Assembly: GCA_022839625.1 (NCBI GenBank)
Contig: JALHJL010000036.1
Span: forward strand, 1-40,845
Source of the DNA: Phycisphaerales bacterium
Lineage (GTDB): Bacteria; Planctomycetota; Phycisphaerae; UBA1845; Fen-1342
DNA length: 40,845 nucleotides
Direction of reading: 5' to 3'
Shown piece after piece: positions 33,023 to 40,845 of the stretch (the first letter of the stretch is position 1; each line of letters begins with the position of its first letter). The notes under the pieces were generated by a model. The model was given only the letters and a program-made list of their open reading frames with translations. It was not told where the DNA came from and made no database searches. A program made the translations under genes and the position numbers.

Positions 33023-35155
33023 TCAAGGTGCGGCCAGCAGGTTGTCGAGCGCTTTGCGCGCAGGCGCGTGCTGCGGGTTGCGCGCCAATACCTCGCGAAA
33101 CTCGGCGATGGCCTCTTGGCGCCGCCCCAACTTCGACAGCGCGTTGCCCATGTTGTAGCGGGTGATTACCTCATCCGGATGGCGATTCAAGACCGCCTGA
33201 TAGGCCTGTACCGCGTCCTCGAGCCGTCCGAGGTACTCCAGCGCCAGGCCCAGGTTTGAGCCGGCCTCCGGGAAGTCCGGTTGAGCCTCCAGCGCCCGAC
33301 GGAACTCGGCCGCCGCCTCGGCGAATCTCCCCTGCTGAGCCCGGATGTTCCCGAGGGTATACCGGCCGCCGGGATGATCAGGCGCGGCCTCCAACACCTT
33401 GCGGCATTCCGCGGAGGCCTCATCCAACCGGCCACGCTCGGCCAGCACCGCGGCCAGCCCGAGGCGCGCCTCCGTCGAGCGGGGATCGAACCGCAAGGCC
33501 TCGGCGTACTGGAACTGCGCCGACTCCGGGTGGCCGCGGGCGCGCTGCACACGGGCCAGGAGCAGCCGGGCCCGCATGTTTTCCGGGTTGTACTGAAGCA
33601 CACGCTCCCAGGCCGCAACGGCCTCGTCGAACTGATTCGTATCGGTCAGAGCTTTGGCGAGGCCGTGCAGGGAAGGCCGGTTTAGGGCGTCCAGTTCCAG
33701 GGCCGACCGGTACTGGGCAATGGCCTCCTGCAGCCGGCCCGTGCGCGCGTACGCCGCCCCGAGATTTTGGTGCGTCGTTGCCGAGGGCGCAGCGCGCACC
33801 GCCTGTTCCCAGAGGGACACGGAGTCCCGCCAGGCCAGGCTTTGCCGCCACGTCAACGTGGCGAGGATCACGACGGCGGCCGAGCCGACGACGATGCCAC
33901 CGACGCCGACGGGACGCCAGCGCCGCCAGAGTTCCAGCCAGCCGGCCGCCGCAAGAATCCCCCACCCGACGACGGGCAGATAGCTGTAGCGGTCGGCGAC
34001 CTCCTGTGAACCGCTCTGCACGAGGCCCAGCACGGGGGCCAGCAGGACAACGTACACCAGCGCGACGACCGTCAGCCAGGGCCAGCGCCGACCCTGGACA
34101 AGCAGCAGCACCGTCGCCGCGAGGACGAGAAGCGCGGGCACAACGTACTTGGCCGACGAGAGCACCATCGGCTGGGGGATTTCGTAGAGCGGCGACAGGT
34201 TGACCGCCAGGACCGTCTTCCAGAGGTAGAAGACCAGCCCGTAACACGCCTGCGCCAGCCGTTCGAGAAGCCCGTGCTCAGTAAGCGTAGCCCGGGCGCC
34301 CGCGGCCTGCTGGGCCAAGGGGGCCAGGATCGTGAAGATCAGCGCCACGATGCAGAACGGGATCTTCTCGAGGTACGCCCGCCGGGCCGCACGGTCGGTC
34401 CAGCTCCCCGCCGGCCCGCCCAGCCGCCGAAGGGGGTACCAGTCCAGGATCAGCAGAATCACCGGCAGCGTGATGGCCATGGCCCGACTCAGCAGCGAGA
34501 GGGTAAGCGCTGCCAGAGCCAGCACGACCCACACTCGTGGGCTGGCTGCGACAGTACCGCCATGGGCGTGCAGATAAAACAGGACGGCCAGCACCATGAA
34601 GAAGGAACTGAGCACGTCCCTGCGTTCCGTCACCCAGGCCACCGATTCCACGCGGAGGGGATGCACGGCGAACAGGAGCGCCGCCAGCACCGCCGCCATG
34701 TGCGCACTCCAGGCGACGGGGGCCGGGGCCCGCCCGGTGTGCGCGGGCCTGGCCCCGAGCAGTGCGAGCGCAAGCAGATAGACGAGGACCGCGTTGCCGA
34801 CGTGCAGGATCAGGTTGGTCAGGTGAAACCCGGTGGGATTATCGCCCCATAGCACATAGTCGAGGCCGAGCGTGGCCCACGACAGCGGCTGGTAGTGGCC
34901 CATGTGGAACGTAGTGAACATCCAGCCGAGCTGCCGCGGGCCGAGGCCGCGAAAGTGCGGGTTCTTGACGATGTTGTCCTCGTCGTCGTACACGAAGCCG
35001 TGGCCCAGGTCGTTGACGTGCACGACGAAGACCAGCGCTGCCAGCAGGAGGGCGCAGACCCAGGTTCGCCGGTCTCGCCAGGCCGCGGTGAACAGCGTGC
35101 GCCGGGTTCCGGCGGGCAAGGCGACTTCCGCTGTGGTCTTCACGGTGCGAGCCAT
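33023..35155 (-). CDS. TMTC-like GT-C membrane protein with TPR domain (copy 1)
   Basis: A 710-residue membrane protein. Seen: an N-terminal cytoplasmic stretch, a first helix (about 31-46), an acidic first loop VYDDEDNIVKNPHFRGLG (55-72) with the Asp pair expected for a metal-dependent GT-C enzyme, the conserved GHYQPLSWATLGLDYVLWG, the TMTC-type block AVHPLRVESVAWVTERRDVL (163-182), about ten helices in all, and from about residue 440 at least six tetratricopeptide repeats (e.g. LGAAYARTGRLQEAIAQYRSAL). This layout matches the TMTC O-mannosyltransferase-like family, where the TPR part faces outside and binds acceptors; the bacterial function is inferred. No Shine-Dalgarno is obvious. It lies 20 bp after a close paralogue. 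Confidence 0.85.
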   Translation of the reverse strand: MARTVKTTAEVALPAGTRRTLFTAAWRDRRTWVCALLLAALVFVVHVNDLGHGFVYDDEDNIVKNPHFRGLGPRQLGWMFTTFHMGHYQPLSWATLGLDYVLWGDNPTGFHLTNLILHVGNAVLVYLLALALLGARPAHTGRAPAPVAWSAHMAAVLAALLFAVHPLRVESVAWVTERRDVLSSFFMVLAVLFYLHAHGGTVAASPRVWVVLALAALTLSLLSRAMAITLPVILLILDWYPLRRLGGPAGSWTDRAARRAYLEKIPFCIVALIFTILAPLAQQAAGARATLTEHGLLERLAQACYGLVFYLWKTVLAVNLSPLYEIPQPMVLSSAKYVVPALLVLAATVLLLVQGRRWPWLTVVALVYVVLLAPVLGLVQSGSQEVADRYSYLPVVGWGILAAAGWLELWRRWRPVGVGGIVVGSAAVVILATLTWRQSLAWRDSVSLWEQAVRAAPSATTHQNLGAAYARTGRLQEAIAQYRSALELDALNRPSLHGLAKALTDTNQFDEAVAAWERVLQYNPENMRARLLLARVQRARGHPESAQFQYAEALRFDPRSTEARLGLAAVLAERGRLDEASAECRKVLEAAPDHPGGRYTLGNIRAQQGRFAEAAAEFRRALEAQPDFPEAGSNLGLALEYLGRLEDAVQAYQAVLNRHPDEVITRYNMGNALSKLGRRQEAIAEFREVLARNPQHAPARKALDNLLAAP

Positions 35156-35175
35156 GTTTGTTGGACAATCGTTCG

Positions 35176-37293
35176 CTAGTCGCCGGCTGGACTGGAAGTC
35201 GGCGTCGACGTCAGTGCGTCCAGCATTCGCTGTGCCTCACGATTGTGCGGTTGTCGCTGCAACACGTCTTGCAGTTCGCGGGTCGCCTCTTCGGACCGGC
35301 CGAGCCGCTCAAGCACGTGGGCGAGGTTGAGCCGTGCCTCCAGGAAGTCCGGTTGCCCTGCCAGCACCCGCCGGTACTCGGCCTCGGCCTCGCTGGTGTC
35401 CCCGCGGGCGAGCAGGGCGGTCGCCAGATTGTAACGGGCCCCGAGGTGATTCGGTTGCAGTTCCAGGACCTGCCGAAGTTCTGCGATGGCTTCGTCGGCG
35501 CGCCCACGCTCGGCGAGCGCCCCGCCGAGGTTCAGGCGCGCCTCGACGAGGTCCGGATCGATCGCGACGGCCGTGGCGTACTCGTGCAGCGCATCGTCCA
35601 CGCGGCGCAGGGTGCGCAGGACGTTTCCGTACCGGAAGTGCAGCTTGGCGTCGCCCGACAGGAAGGACAAAGCCTGCTGGCAGACCTGGGCGGCCTCGTC
35701 AGGCCGGCCGGTGTCGGCGAGCGCCTTTACCAGATCGCGGACTACCGTGGCGTCGCGCGGGGCCAGTTGCAGAGAGGCACGGTACTGCTCGATGGCCTCG
35801 GGAAGCCGACCGGCCTGTGCATAGACGCCGGCGAGCGAGCGATGGGTCATGGGCGAGGGTGTGTGCCGTACGGCGTGTGCCCACAAGGACTCGGAAGTAC
35901 GCCACACGGCGTTCTGTCGCCACGTCAGCGTGCTCAAACCGACGAGACACAGCAGCATAGCGCCCGCGCCCGCCGCGGCGGGCCCGCGAAGACGCGGACG
36001 CTCCCACAGCCAGAGTAGCCCCCGGCCGGCGAGAATCGCCCAGCCGACCGAAGGGAGGTAGCTGTAGCGGTCGGCAACTTCCTGTGGTCCCGCCTGGAGC
36101 AACCCCAGCACGGGGCTTAGCAGGAGGGTGTACAACAGCACCACGACCGTGAGCCACGGCCAGCGCCGTCCCCAGCGCAGTCCCGCCAGCAACGCACCCA
36201 GGACCACGGTTGCGGGAACGATGTACTTCGCGGATCGCAGGATCATGGTGGGGGGGATTTCGTACAAGGGCGACAGGCCGACGGGAACGACGGTCTTCCA
36301 CAGGTAGAACACCAGCCCATAGCAGGCTTGCGCCAGCCGCTCCAAGATCGAGTGCTCAGCGAGCAGTGCCTGGGCACCGGCGGCCTGCTGGGCCAGCGGC
36401 GCGAGGACCCCGAAAATCGTGGCCAGCACCACGAAGGGGATCTTCTCCAGATAGACGCGCCGTGCCGCCGCGCTCCACCAGCCGGCGCCCGTCCGACCCA
36501 ACCGCTCGAGCGGATACCAGTCCAGCACCAGCAGCACGGCCGGCAACGTCACTGCCAGGGCCCGGCTGAGCAGCGACAAAGTGAATGCGGTCAGGGCAAG
36601 GGCGTACCAGACGCGAGGGCGCGCCGGCGCCGCCCCGCCGTGCCTGTACAGGTAGAACAGCACGGCCAGCAAGAGGAAGAATGAGCTGAGCACGTCGCGG
36701 CGTTCGGTGATCCAGGCGACCGATTCCACGCGCAGCGGGTGCAGCGCAAACAGCAGCGCCGCCGCGGCCGCGGCGCCCCGCACCATCCAGTCGGAAGCGG
36801 AGCCGGCTGGCCGGTCCGGCCGACCCGGGCGCACCGGCCCATCACAAAGGGGGCGTGCTCCATGCAGTGCGAGGGCCAGCAGGAATACCAGAAGAGCGTT
36901 GGCGACGTGGAGGAGGATGTTGGTCAGATGGTAGCCGCGGGGATTCTCCCCCCAGAGCAGGTAGTCGAACCCGAGCGTCACCCACGACAGCGGCTGGTAG
37001 TGCCCCATGTGAAACGTCGTGAACATCCACGCCAGTTGTTCCAGCCCCAGCCCGCGATAGTGCGGATTGTCCACGATGATGTACTGATCATCGTAATTGA
37101 AGCCGCTCTCCAGATTGTTGCTATGCACGCCGAAGACGATCGCGCCGAGCACGACGCTGCACACCCACGTCCACGGGGTACGCCAGGCGGAGGTGAGCAA
37201 GACTCGCCGGACCGGCCCGGGCGGCGACCCGGCGGGGCGCGAAGGTCCGGGCTTAGCGGCGGGGGGTCTGGTGGTCGGACGCGTGGGGCGCAA
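35176..37293 (-). CDS. TMTC-like GT-C membrane protein with TPR domain (copy 2)
   Basis: Paralogue of the next gene downstream (about 705 aa from the TTG at 37293). Same order: basic Pro-rich N-terminus, first helix (WTWVCSVVLGAIVF), FNYDDQYIIVDNPHYRGLG loop, MGHYQPLSWVTLGFDYLLWG, ALHPLRVESVAWITERRDVL, about ten helices, then TPRs (LAGVYAQAGRLPEAIEQYRASL and onward). The open frame reaches 37395, which would overlap the CX4CH protein gene by 95 bp; the TTG at 37293 has GGGAG 11 nt upstream and gives a protein of the same length as copy 1, so it is preferred, though not certain. It begins 7 nt after the upstream gene. Confidence 0.83.
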   Translation of the reverse strand: MRPTRPTTRPPAAKPGPSRPAGSPPGPVRRVLLTSAWRTPWTWVCSVVLGAIVFGVHSNNLESGFNYDDQYIIVDNPHYRGLGLEQLAWMFTTFHMGHYQPLSWVTLGFDYLLWGENPRGYHLTNILLHVANALLVFLLALALHGARPLCDGPVRPGRPDRPAGSASDWMVRGAAAAAALLFALHPLRVESVAWITERRDVLSSFFLLLAVLFYLYRHGGAAPARPRVWYALALTAFTLSLLSRALAVTLPAVLLVLDWYPLERLGRTGAGWWSAAARRVYLEKIPFVVLATIFGVLAPLAQQAAGAQALLAEHSILERLAQACYGLVFYLWKTVVPVGLSPLYEIPPTMILRSAKYIVPATVVLGALLAGLRWGRRWPWLTVVVLLYTLLLSPVLGLLQAGPQEVADRYSYLPSVGWAILAGRGLLWLWERPRLRGPAAAGAGAMLLCLVGLSTLTWRQNAVWRTSESLWAHAVRHTPSPMTHRSLAGVYAQAGRLPEAIEQYRASLQLAPRDATVVRDLVKALADTGRPDEAAQVCQQALSFLSGDAKLHFRYGNVLRTLRRVDDALHEYATAVAIDPDLVEARLNLGGALAERGRADEAIAELRQVLELQPNHLGARYNLATALLARGDTSEAEAEYRRVLAGQPDFLEARLNLAHVLERLGRSEEATRELQDVLQRQPHNREAQRMLDALTSTPTSSPAGD

Positions 37294-37300
37294 GCGGCGA

Positions 37301-38407
37301 TCAGCTCCCTTCGTGGTCGGTTGGATGAGTCGTGGGCGCTGGGAAAGGGGGCGCTTCTTCCAGCTCGCTCGGAACGGTCTCGGTCGCGGGAGCAAGCCGG
37401 CCCGCGTACGGGTTGACGTAGCTCAGATCGTAGTCCGGGTGCGGCACGCGCAGCGCGTTGATCCAGTTCAACACAGTCGTGAAGAGAACGTCCTCCGAAT
37501 CCCGTATCGCCGCCTGGAACGTCGGACCCCGGCCAACCGGCGGATGAGCACGCTCGTTTCCCTTCTGAGGCAGGAAGTAGTCCAGCAGCACGCTGTCGTC
37601 GGGGTTCTGCCGGTCCAACAGCGGACCATGCTCGGTCTCCATCTGATCCAGCAGCAGGAACATCGTATAGGCGTAGTTGTCGCTGCGCGGCGAGCCGCCG
37701 GGGACCCGGAACAGCCGTGCCGTCGGGCCGCCGTGACAACCCGACCGGGCACAGCTTCGGTTGACGAGCGGCAGGACTCGCCGACGGAACGTGGCAAACA
37801 CCGCCGGATCGCTCTCGATGACGACGCGCTCGGCGTGCTGCGTGCCGGTTTCCCGCGCGATGAGTTGCAGCTTCTCGTGCGCCGGGCCGCGCACCAGCAC
37901 GTCCTCCCACTCGGGGCAGTAGGCGGGCCGCTGGCGAAGCTCGTCGAGCACTTCCAGAGGCAGGTCGCGCTGCCGCCCTTTGCGCAAGAACCGGACGCGC
38001 ACCGGCTCCGGCGGCCCGTCCAGCCGCAACTCCTGCATCTTGAGGCGTTGGATGTCCGCGTCGGACAGCAGTGGGGCGGGTGGCAGTTCCACGCGGCCCG
38101 TGGCGACGGGGCGCGTCGTGGGCGGGGCGCGGCGAGTCGTGGGGGACGGGGGCGGCGGCGCGGCGCTGCCATCCGCGGGGGCGATGCCCAGCGGTACGAC
38201 GCGCTCGACCTCCGCCCACGACAGGCGCAGTTGCCCGAGGTCATTGCTGAGCAGCACGCCGTCGTCGGTCGGCGTGACAACGCCGCGCAGCTTGACGCCG
38301 GTCTTCAGGTACACGTCGGCCAACTCGGCCTGGGCCGGCGGGGACAGGCAGAGCATGATCGCAACCAGGCTCGCGATGGTCAGGGCCGTTGCTTGGAGCG
38401 GACGCAT
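37301..38407 (-). CDS. Exported protein with CX4CH cytochrome-like motif
   Basis: A 368-residue exported protein. Seen: signal peptide (ATALTIASLVAIMLCLSPPAQA), an N-terminal small beta domain (LKTGVKLRGVVTPTDDGVLLS), a Pro/Thr-rich linker (about 80-105), and a C-terminal domain with NRSCARSGCHGG, a CX4CH motif. This variant is common in Planctomycete cytochrome-like domains that accompany DUF1549/DUF1553-type proteins (CNAGGCHG-like), where the His following the second Cys suggests covalent haem. Later residues (FLPQKGNERAHPPVGRGP and VLNWINALRVP) fit the same family. Haem attachment is inferred. It lies between thyX and the TMTC-like genes on the same strand. Confidence 0.8.
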   Translation of the reverse strand: MRPLQATALTIASLVAIMLCLSPPAQAELADVYLKTGVKLRGVVTPTDDGVLLSNDLGQLRLSWAEVERVVPLGIAPADGSAAPPPPSPTTRRAPPTTRPVATGRVELPPAPLLSDADIQRLKMQELRLDGPPEPVRVRFLRKGRQRDLPLEVLDELRQRPAYCPEWEDVLVRGPAHEKLQLIARETGTQHAERVVIESDPAVFATFRRRVLPLVNRSCARSGCHGGPTARLFRVPGGSPRSDNYAYTMFLLLDQMETEHGPLLDRQNPDDSVLLDYFLPQKGNERAHPPVGRGPTFQAAIRDSEDVLFTTVLNWINALRVPHPDYDLSYVNPYAGRLAPATETVPSELEEAPPFPAPTTHPTDHEGS

Positions 38408-38470
38408 GGATTTCCGTGCCCGCGGGCGTTGCCGGGCCGCTCGCGGCGGACCGGGCGCCGCACCGTGTTC

Positions 38471-39241
38471 TCAGACTTTGCGATGGGCCGTGCGCGCCAC
38501 CTCGGTGCCGTCCGGCCGGCCCACGATCTCGTAATCTCCGAATATGTTCGGCGCCTCCGCTTGCAGCAGACGCAGGATCATGACGGCGACCCGGCGAATC
38601 TCGACCTCGGCGTGCTCGTTGGCCCGCGCTTCGATGAAGTGCCGCAGCGCCCGCGCGTTGGCCGTCACGAAGATCTTCGTCTCGGTGGCATTTGGCAGCA
38701 CGCTCCGCGCCGCCTGACGGGCCAGTTTCCGCCGCAACGTCCGGTCCGGCTCGTCCGCGAACTTAAGGCTGAGCCCGTCGACGAGCCGGACGTACGCGGC
38801 GTGGGATTGGCGGACCGACTCGAGCCAGACGGCGTGCAGCTCGGGGTCGTCGGCGATGCAGTCCGGCTCGATGAAGTCCGCCGCCGTCTCGTCCACGTAG
38901 CGTTGCGAGAGCTGGGAATAGCCGAAGCCGGCCCGGTGCCGCACCAGCTCGTGCGTGAACGACCGCGAGACGCCCACAATCACGAAGTTCCAGACGGCGT
39001 GCTCGAGCACCGAGCCGTGCGCCGAGTCGATGATGTTGCCCATGTACTCGGCGTTGCTCTTGCGGCCCTTGCCGAAGGACAGGTAGCACAGGCGGCCGGC
39101 CATCTCGCAAAGCTGCTCGGCCCCGATGTCCGTGTCCGTGCTCCAGGCGGTTTCGTGGTCGGCGAGAAAGCGGTCGAGCGCGCCCGAGTCCACTTGTTGC
39201 CGCCCCACCAGGTACACGCGCGGCTGACGGATGACGTTCAC
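38471..39241 (-). CDS. thyX: Flavin-dependent thymidylate synthase
   Basis: Makes dTMP from dUMP with methylene-tetrahydrofolate and reduced FAD, in place of ThyA. Seen: GRLCYLSFGKGRKSNAEYM, GSVLEHAVWNFVIVGVSRSFTHELVRHR, then AGFGYSQLSQRYVD, and a C-terminal part with NARALRHFIEARANEHAEVEIRRVA. The usual signature is RHR-X7-S; here one more residue lies between RHR and the Ser of SQRY (RHR-X8-S). The GTG at 39241 has AAGGAGG 7 nt upstream and fits better than the GTG at 39259. Length 256 aa, longer than the 220-aa T. maritima enzyme. It is the first of a leftward run of four genes. Confidence 0.93.
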   Translation of the reverse strand: MNVIRQPRVYLVGRQQVDSGALDRFLADHETAWSTDTDIGAEQLCEMAGRLCYLSFGKGRKSNAEYMGNIIDSAHGSVLEHAVWNFVIVGVSRSFTHELVRHRAGFGYSQLSQRYVDETAADFIEPDCIADDPELHAVWLESVRQSHAAYVRLVDGLSLKFADEPDRTLRRKLARQAARSVLPNATETKIFVTANARALRHFIEARANEHAEVEIRRVAVMILRLLQAEAPNIFGDYEIVGRPDGTEVARTAHRKV

Positions 39242-39268
39242 TCCAGCACCTCCTTGCACAGGCCGCCC

Positions 39269-39296
39269 ATTGTACTCGCCAGGCGGACTTTTTCAG
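39269..39296 (-). promoter_or_regulatory. Candidate promoter of thyX
   Basis: Reading leftward, CTGAAA (39291-39296) and TACAAT (39269-39274) are 16 bp apart, with four and five matches to consensus. The start point would be near 39262, giving a short leader of about 20 nt that holds the AAGGAGG ribosome binding site. Confidence 0.48.
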
Positions 39297-39344
39297 CCGC
39301 TCGCTATCCACTCCTTCGGCGGCCGGCGGTACCTTACCGTAACG

Positions 39345-40691
39345 ATGCTCAGGATTCGCCTGGCAACCGCTGTGAGCATGCTCGCGGCCTGCGGCGCGAT
39401 GGCCACCGCGCAATCGCAGTTGCGCTATCGCTTCGAGGTCGGCCAGCAGTACTTGTACGAGCGCCAGGAGGTGGTCGCGGCATCCGGCGGCGCGGCCCCG
39501 GGTGCGCAGTCGATCGCGCAAATCCGGGCCTGGTGCCTTCGGCGGGAGGGCCCGGAGATGCTCCTGCTGATCGAGCTGGCCCGCCGGTCCCGAGAACGGT
39601 TTGAGCCGGCCTGCGGCGCGCTCCTGTACCTTGACGAAAGCGGTCGGCGGCGGATACCCGACGAGAGCGCCACCCGCCTCGGGCCGCTGGATCCCGCCCT
39701 GGACGTCCTTCCGATGCTCCCGCTTACGGCGCAGCCGGCGAGGGCCTGGACGACGCCGCACGACCTCTACGGGCGCCAGTGGCGCTGCGCGGACCGCGGC
39801 CCCGACGGTGTCACAGGCCACGTGCGGGTGGACTTCATCGAGGAGGATTCCTCGGGCGTGGCGGACGTGCTCGGACAGTCCCGGACGGGACGATTCCGGT
39901 TCGACCCCGTGGCCGGCCACGTCACCCGGCTGGAGATCGTGGCGTGGGACGAGCCGGCAAAAGCGCAAACGGCGGCCTTGACGACCCTGCGCCAGACCGC
40001 GAGTCACACCCCCGGCTGGACCGCACGCCGCGCGGACGAGGCGGACCGTTTTCTGCGCACGTTGCGGCATGAAGACCGGCTGCTGGCGGAGCTTCTGAGT
40101 CGGCCGGATGACTGCGCGCAGATCCTGGTGCAGCTTGACCGCCTGTGGGCGGCGTTCGCTTCCGAGATCGAGGGGCAGGCCGGGTCGCCGTTCGCCGCGC
40201 TGGTGGACGCGCGGCGGCTACAGCTCGGCGCCGACGCGGACACGCTGCGGGCGCGGGCGGCCGTTGCGGGACGGTGGCTGCATCAACCGGCCCGCCGCTG
40301 GACTTTGCAGGACGCCGGCGGACGAACCGTCGTCAGCGAGGTTCTGCGACAGGGCGCGGTCATCGAGTGCTTCTGGTCCGCCGAGTCGCTGTGGGGACTG
40401 CGTGCATTGCGGTCGCTCGACTACCTGCCGCGCGCTCCCGGCGCACCTCCGCTGCGAGTCATCAGCTACAACATGGACTTCAACATCGCCGTCGCGCGGC
40501 GTGCGATCGAGCGTTGCGGCGGAGGCTGGACGCACATTCTGGGCGGCCCGCTCCAGGACGTCGAAGAGCTGCCCGAGTTCCCGGTCGTTCGCGTGCTGGA
40601 CGAACGTGGCGTGGTCCGCGGGATCTGGATCGGTTGGGAACCCACGTACGCGGCGGCGGCGGAGATGGCGCGGGAACTCGGTACGCGGTAA
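39345..40691 (+). CDS. Secreted protein, possible thioredoxin-like C-terminus
   Basis: A 448-residue exported protein. Seen: signal peptide (LRIRLATAVSMLAACGAMATAQS), a beta-rich N-terminal domain beginning LRYRFEVGQQYLYERQEVV (repeated Tyr/Arg strands as in outer-surface or lipid-binding domains), a helical middle part (about 240-320), and a C-terminal region with AVIECFWSAESLWGLRALRSL, LRVISYNMDFNIAVARRAIERC and LPEFPVVRVLDERGVVRGIWIG, which resembles a thioredoxin/TlpA fold with only one Cys at the active-site position (ECFWSA). The fold call is tentative. Divergent from thyX, 103 bp apart; no Shine-Dalgarno is clear before the ATG at 39345. Confidence 0.7.
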   Translation: MLRIRLATAVSMLAACGAMATAQSQLRYRFEVGQQYLYERQEVVAASGGAAPGAQSIAQIRAWCLRREGPEMLLLIELARRSRERFEPACGALLYLDESGRRRIPDESATRLGPLDPALDVLPMLPLTAQPARAWTTPHDLYGRQWRCADRGPDGVTGHVRVDFIEEDSSGVADVLGQSRTGRFRFDPVAGHVTRLEIVAWDEPAKAQTAALTTLRQTASHTPGWTARRADEADRFLRTLRHEDRLLAELLSRPDDCAQILVQLDRLWAAFASEIEGQAGSPFAALVDARRLQLGADADTLRARAAVAGRWLHQPARRWTLQDAGGRTVVSEVLRQGAVIECFWSAESLWGLRALRSLDYLPRAPGAPPLRVISYNMDFNIAVARRAIERCGGGWTHILGGPLQDVEELPEFPVVRVLDERGVVRGIWIGWEPTYAAAAEMARELGTR

Positions 40692-40746
40692 CGGGCTTCG
40701 TGCGTCAGATAGAAAGTGCACGGGCCGCCAGTGTTCTGAGCACGCG

Positions 40747-40845
40747 GCGTCGGTCGGCGCGGCCTTGATCGGCGGATACGCCTCCGACCTCAGTAGGGCA
40801 AGGCTCCGCCTTGCCTGGCGCGTCGGTCGATGCGGCTTTGATAAG
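40747..40845. repeat. 73-bp-period direct repeat with hairpin, cut by window end
   Basis: GCGTCGGTCGGCGCGGCC continuing to TTGAT (40747-40769) recurs at 40820-40842 as GCGTCGGTCGATGCGGCT and TTGAT (three mismatches in 23), 73 bp later. Between the copies lies a perfect 8-bp hairpin, GGCAAGGC/GCCTTGCC with a 3-nt loop (40797-40815), which could end transcription of the 39345 gene. The window stops inside the second copy, so a longer array may follow. Confidence 0.5.

Noticed and set aside
33023..37293. TPR genes as O-GlcNAc transferases
   Set aside because: The N-terminal halves are multi-helix GT-C-like membrane domains, not GT-B; the TMTC layout fits better.
37097..39604. Very long plus-strand open frame (835 codons) over thyX and the CX4CH gene
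   Set aside because: Composition typical of an antisense shadow, and the minus strand has clear families throughout.

Overview
The window is GC-rich bacterial DNA that looks like a member of the Planctomycetota, perhaps near Phycisphaerae. This is an inference from gene character: a CX4CH planctomycete-type cytochrome domain, an ATP synthase b subunit with its own signal peptide, surface lipoproteins with a Cys plus Arg-rich C-terminal anchor, many GTG/TTG starts, a Hanks-type kinase and a ThyX thymidylate synthase. No rRNA, tRNA, CRISPR array or intact insertion sequence was seen.

Left part (1-11.2 kb), mostly housekeeping: iorAB (indolepyruvate:ferredoxin oxidoreductase) faces miaB (tRNA methylthiotransferase). 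Next come a membrane-anchored unknown, a Ser/Thr kinase followed by a PPP-like phosphatase homologue with an altered metal motif, and ispH. ispH overlaps a convergent CheY-like receiver by 77 bp. A 14-bp perfect inverted repeat (REP/MITE-like) separates the receiver from a leftward rplM-rpsI-xseA operon that has a convincing sigma70-type promoter.

Centre (11.4-19.8 kb): an F-type ATP synthase operon, atpZ - atpI-like - atpB-E-F-H-A-G-D. A frameshifted four-helix-bundle (S23/IVP-type) gene sits between atpG and atpD, framed by imperfect inverted repeats. No atpC (epsilon) follows atpD. AtpA carries an insertion of about 40 residues and AtpF has a signal peptide plus a His-containing external segment.

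Right-centre (19.9-25.2 kb): scpB leftward, then rightward an isochorismatase-fold hydrolase, a zinc-ribbon membrane protein, a YlbF-like coiled-coil protein, an ArnT/PMT-like glycosyltransferase and an LpxL/HtrB-like acyltransferase. The last three overlap by 1-4 bases and form a likely envelope-lipid unit.

25.2-31.7 kb: a leftward cluster of five exported proteins: two paralogous small lipoproteins, a 946-residue FG-GAP-repeat lipoprotein, another lipoprotein, and a PKD-domain protein with a C-terminal anchor. This is the best candidate here for an undescribed cell-surface system.

31.9-40.8 kb: apt, a tiny membrane protein, and a leftward series thyX - CX4CH secreted protein - two tandem TMTC-like GT-C/TPR membrane proteins. 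Divergent from thyX is a secreted protein with a possible thioredoxin-like tail. The window ends in a hairpin and a 73-bp-period repeat cut off by the edge.
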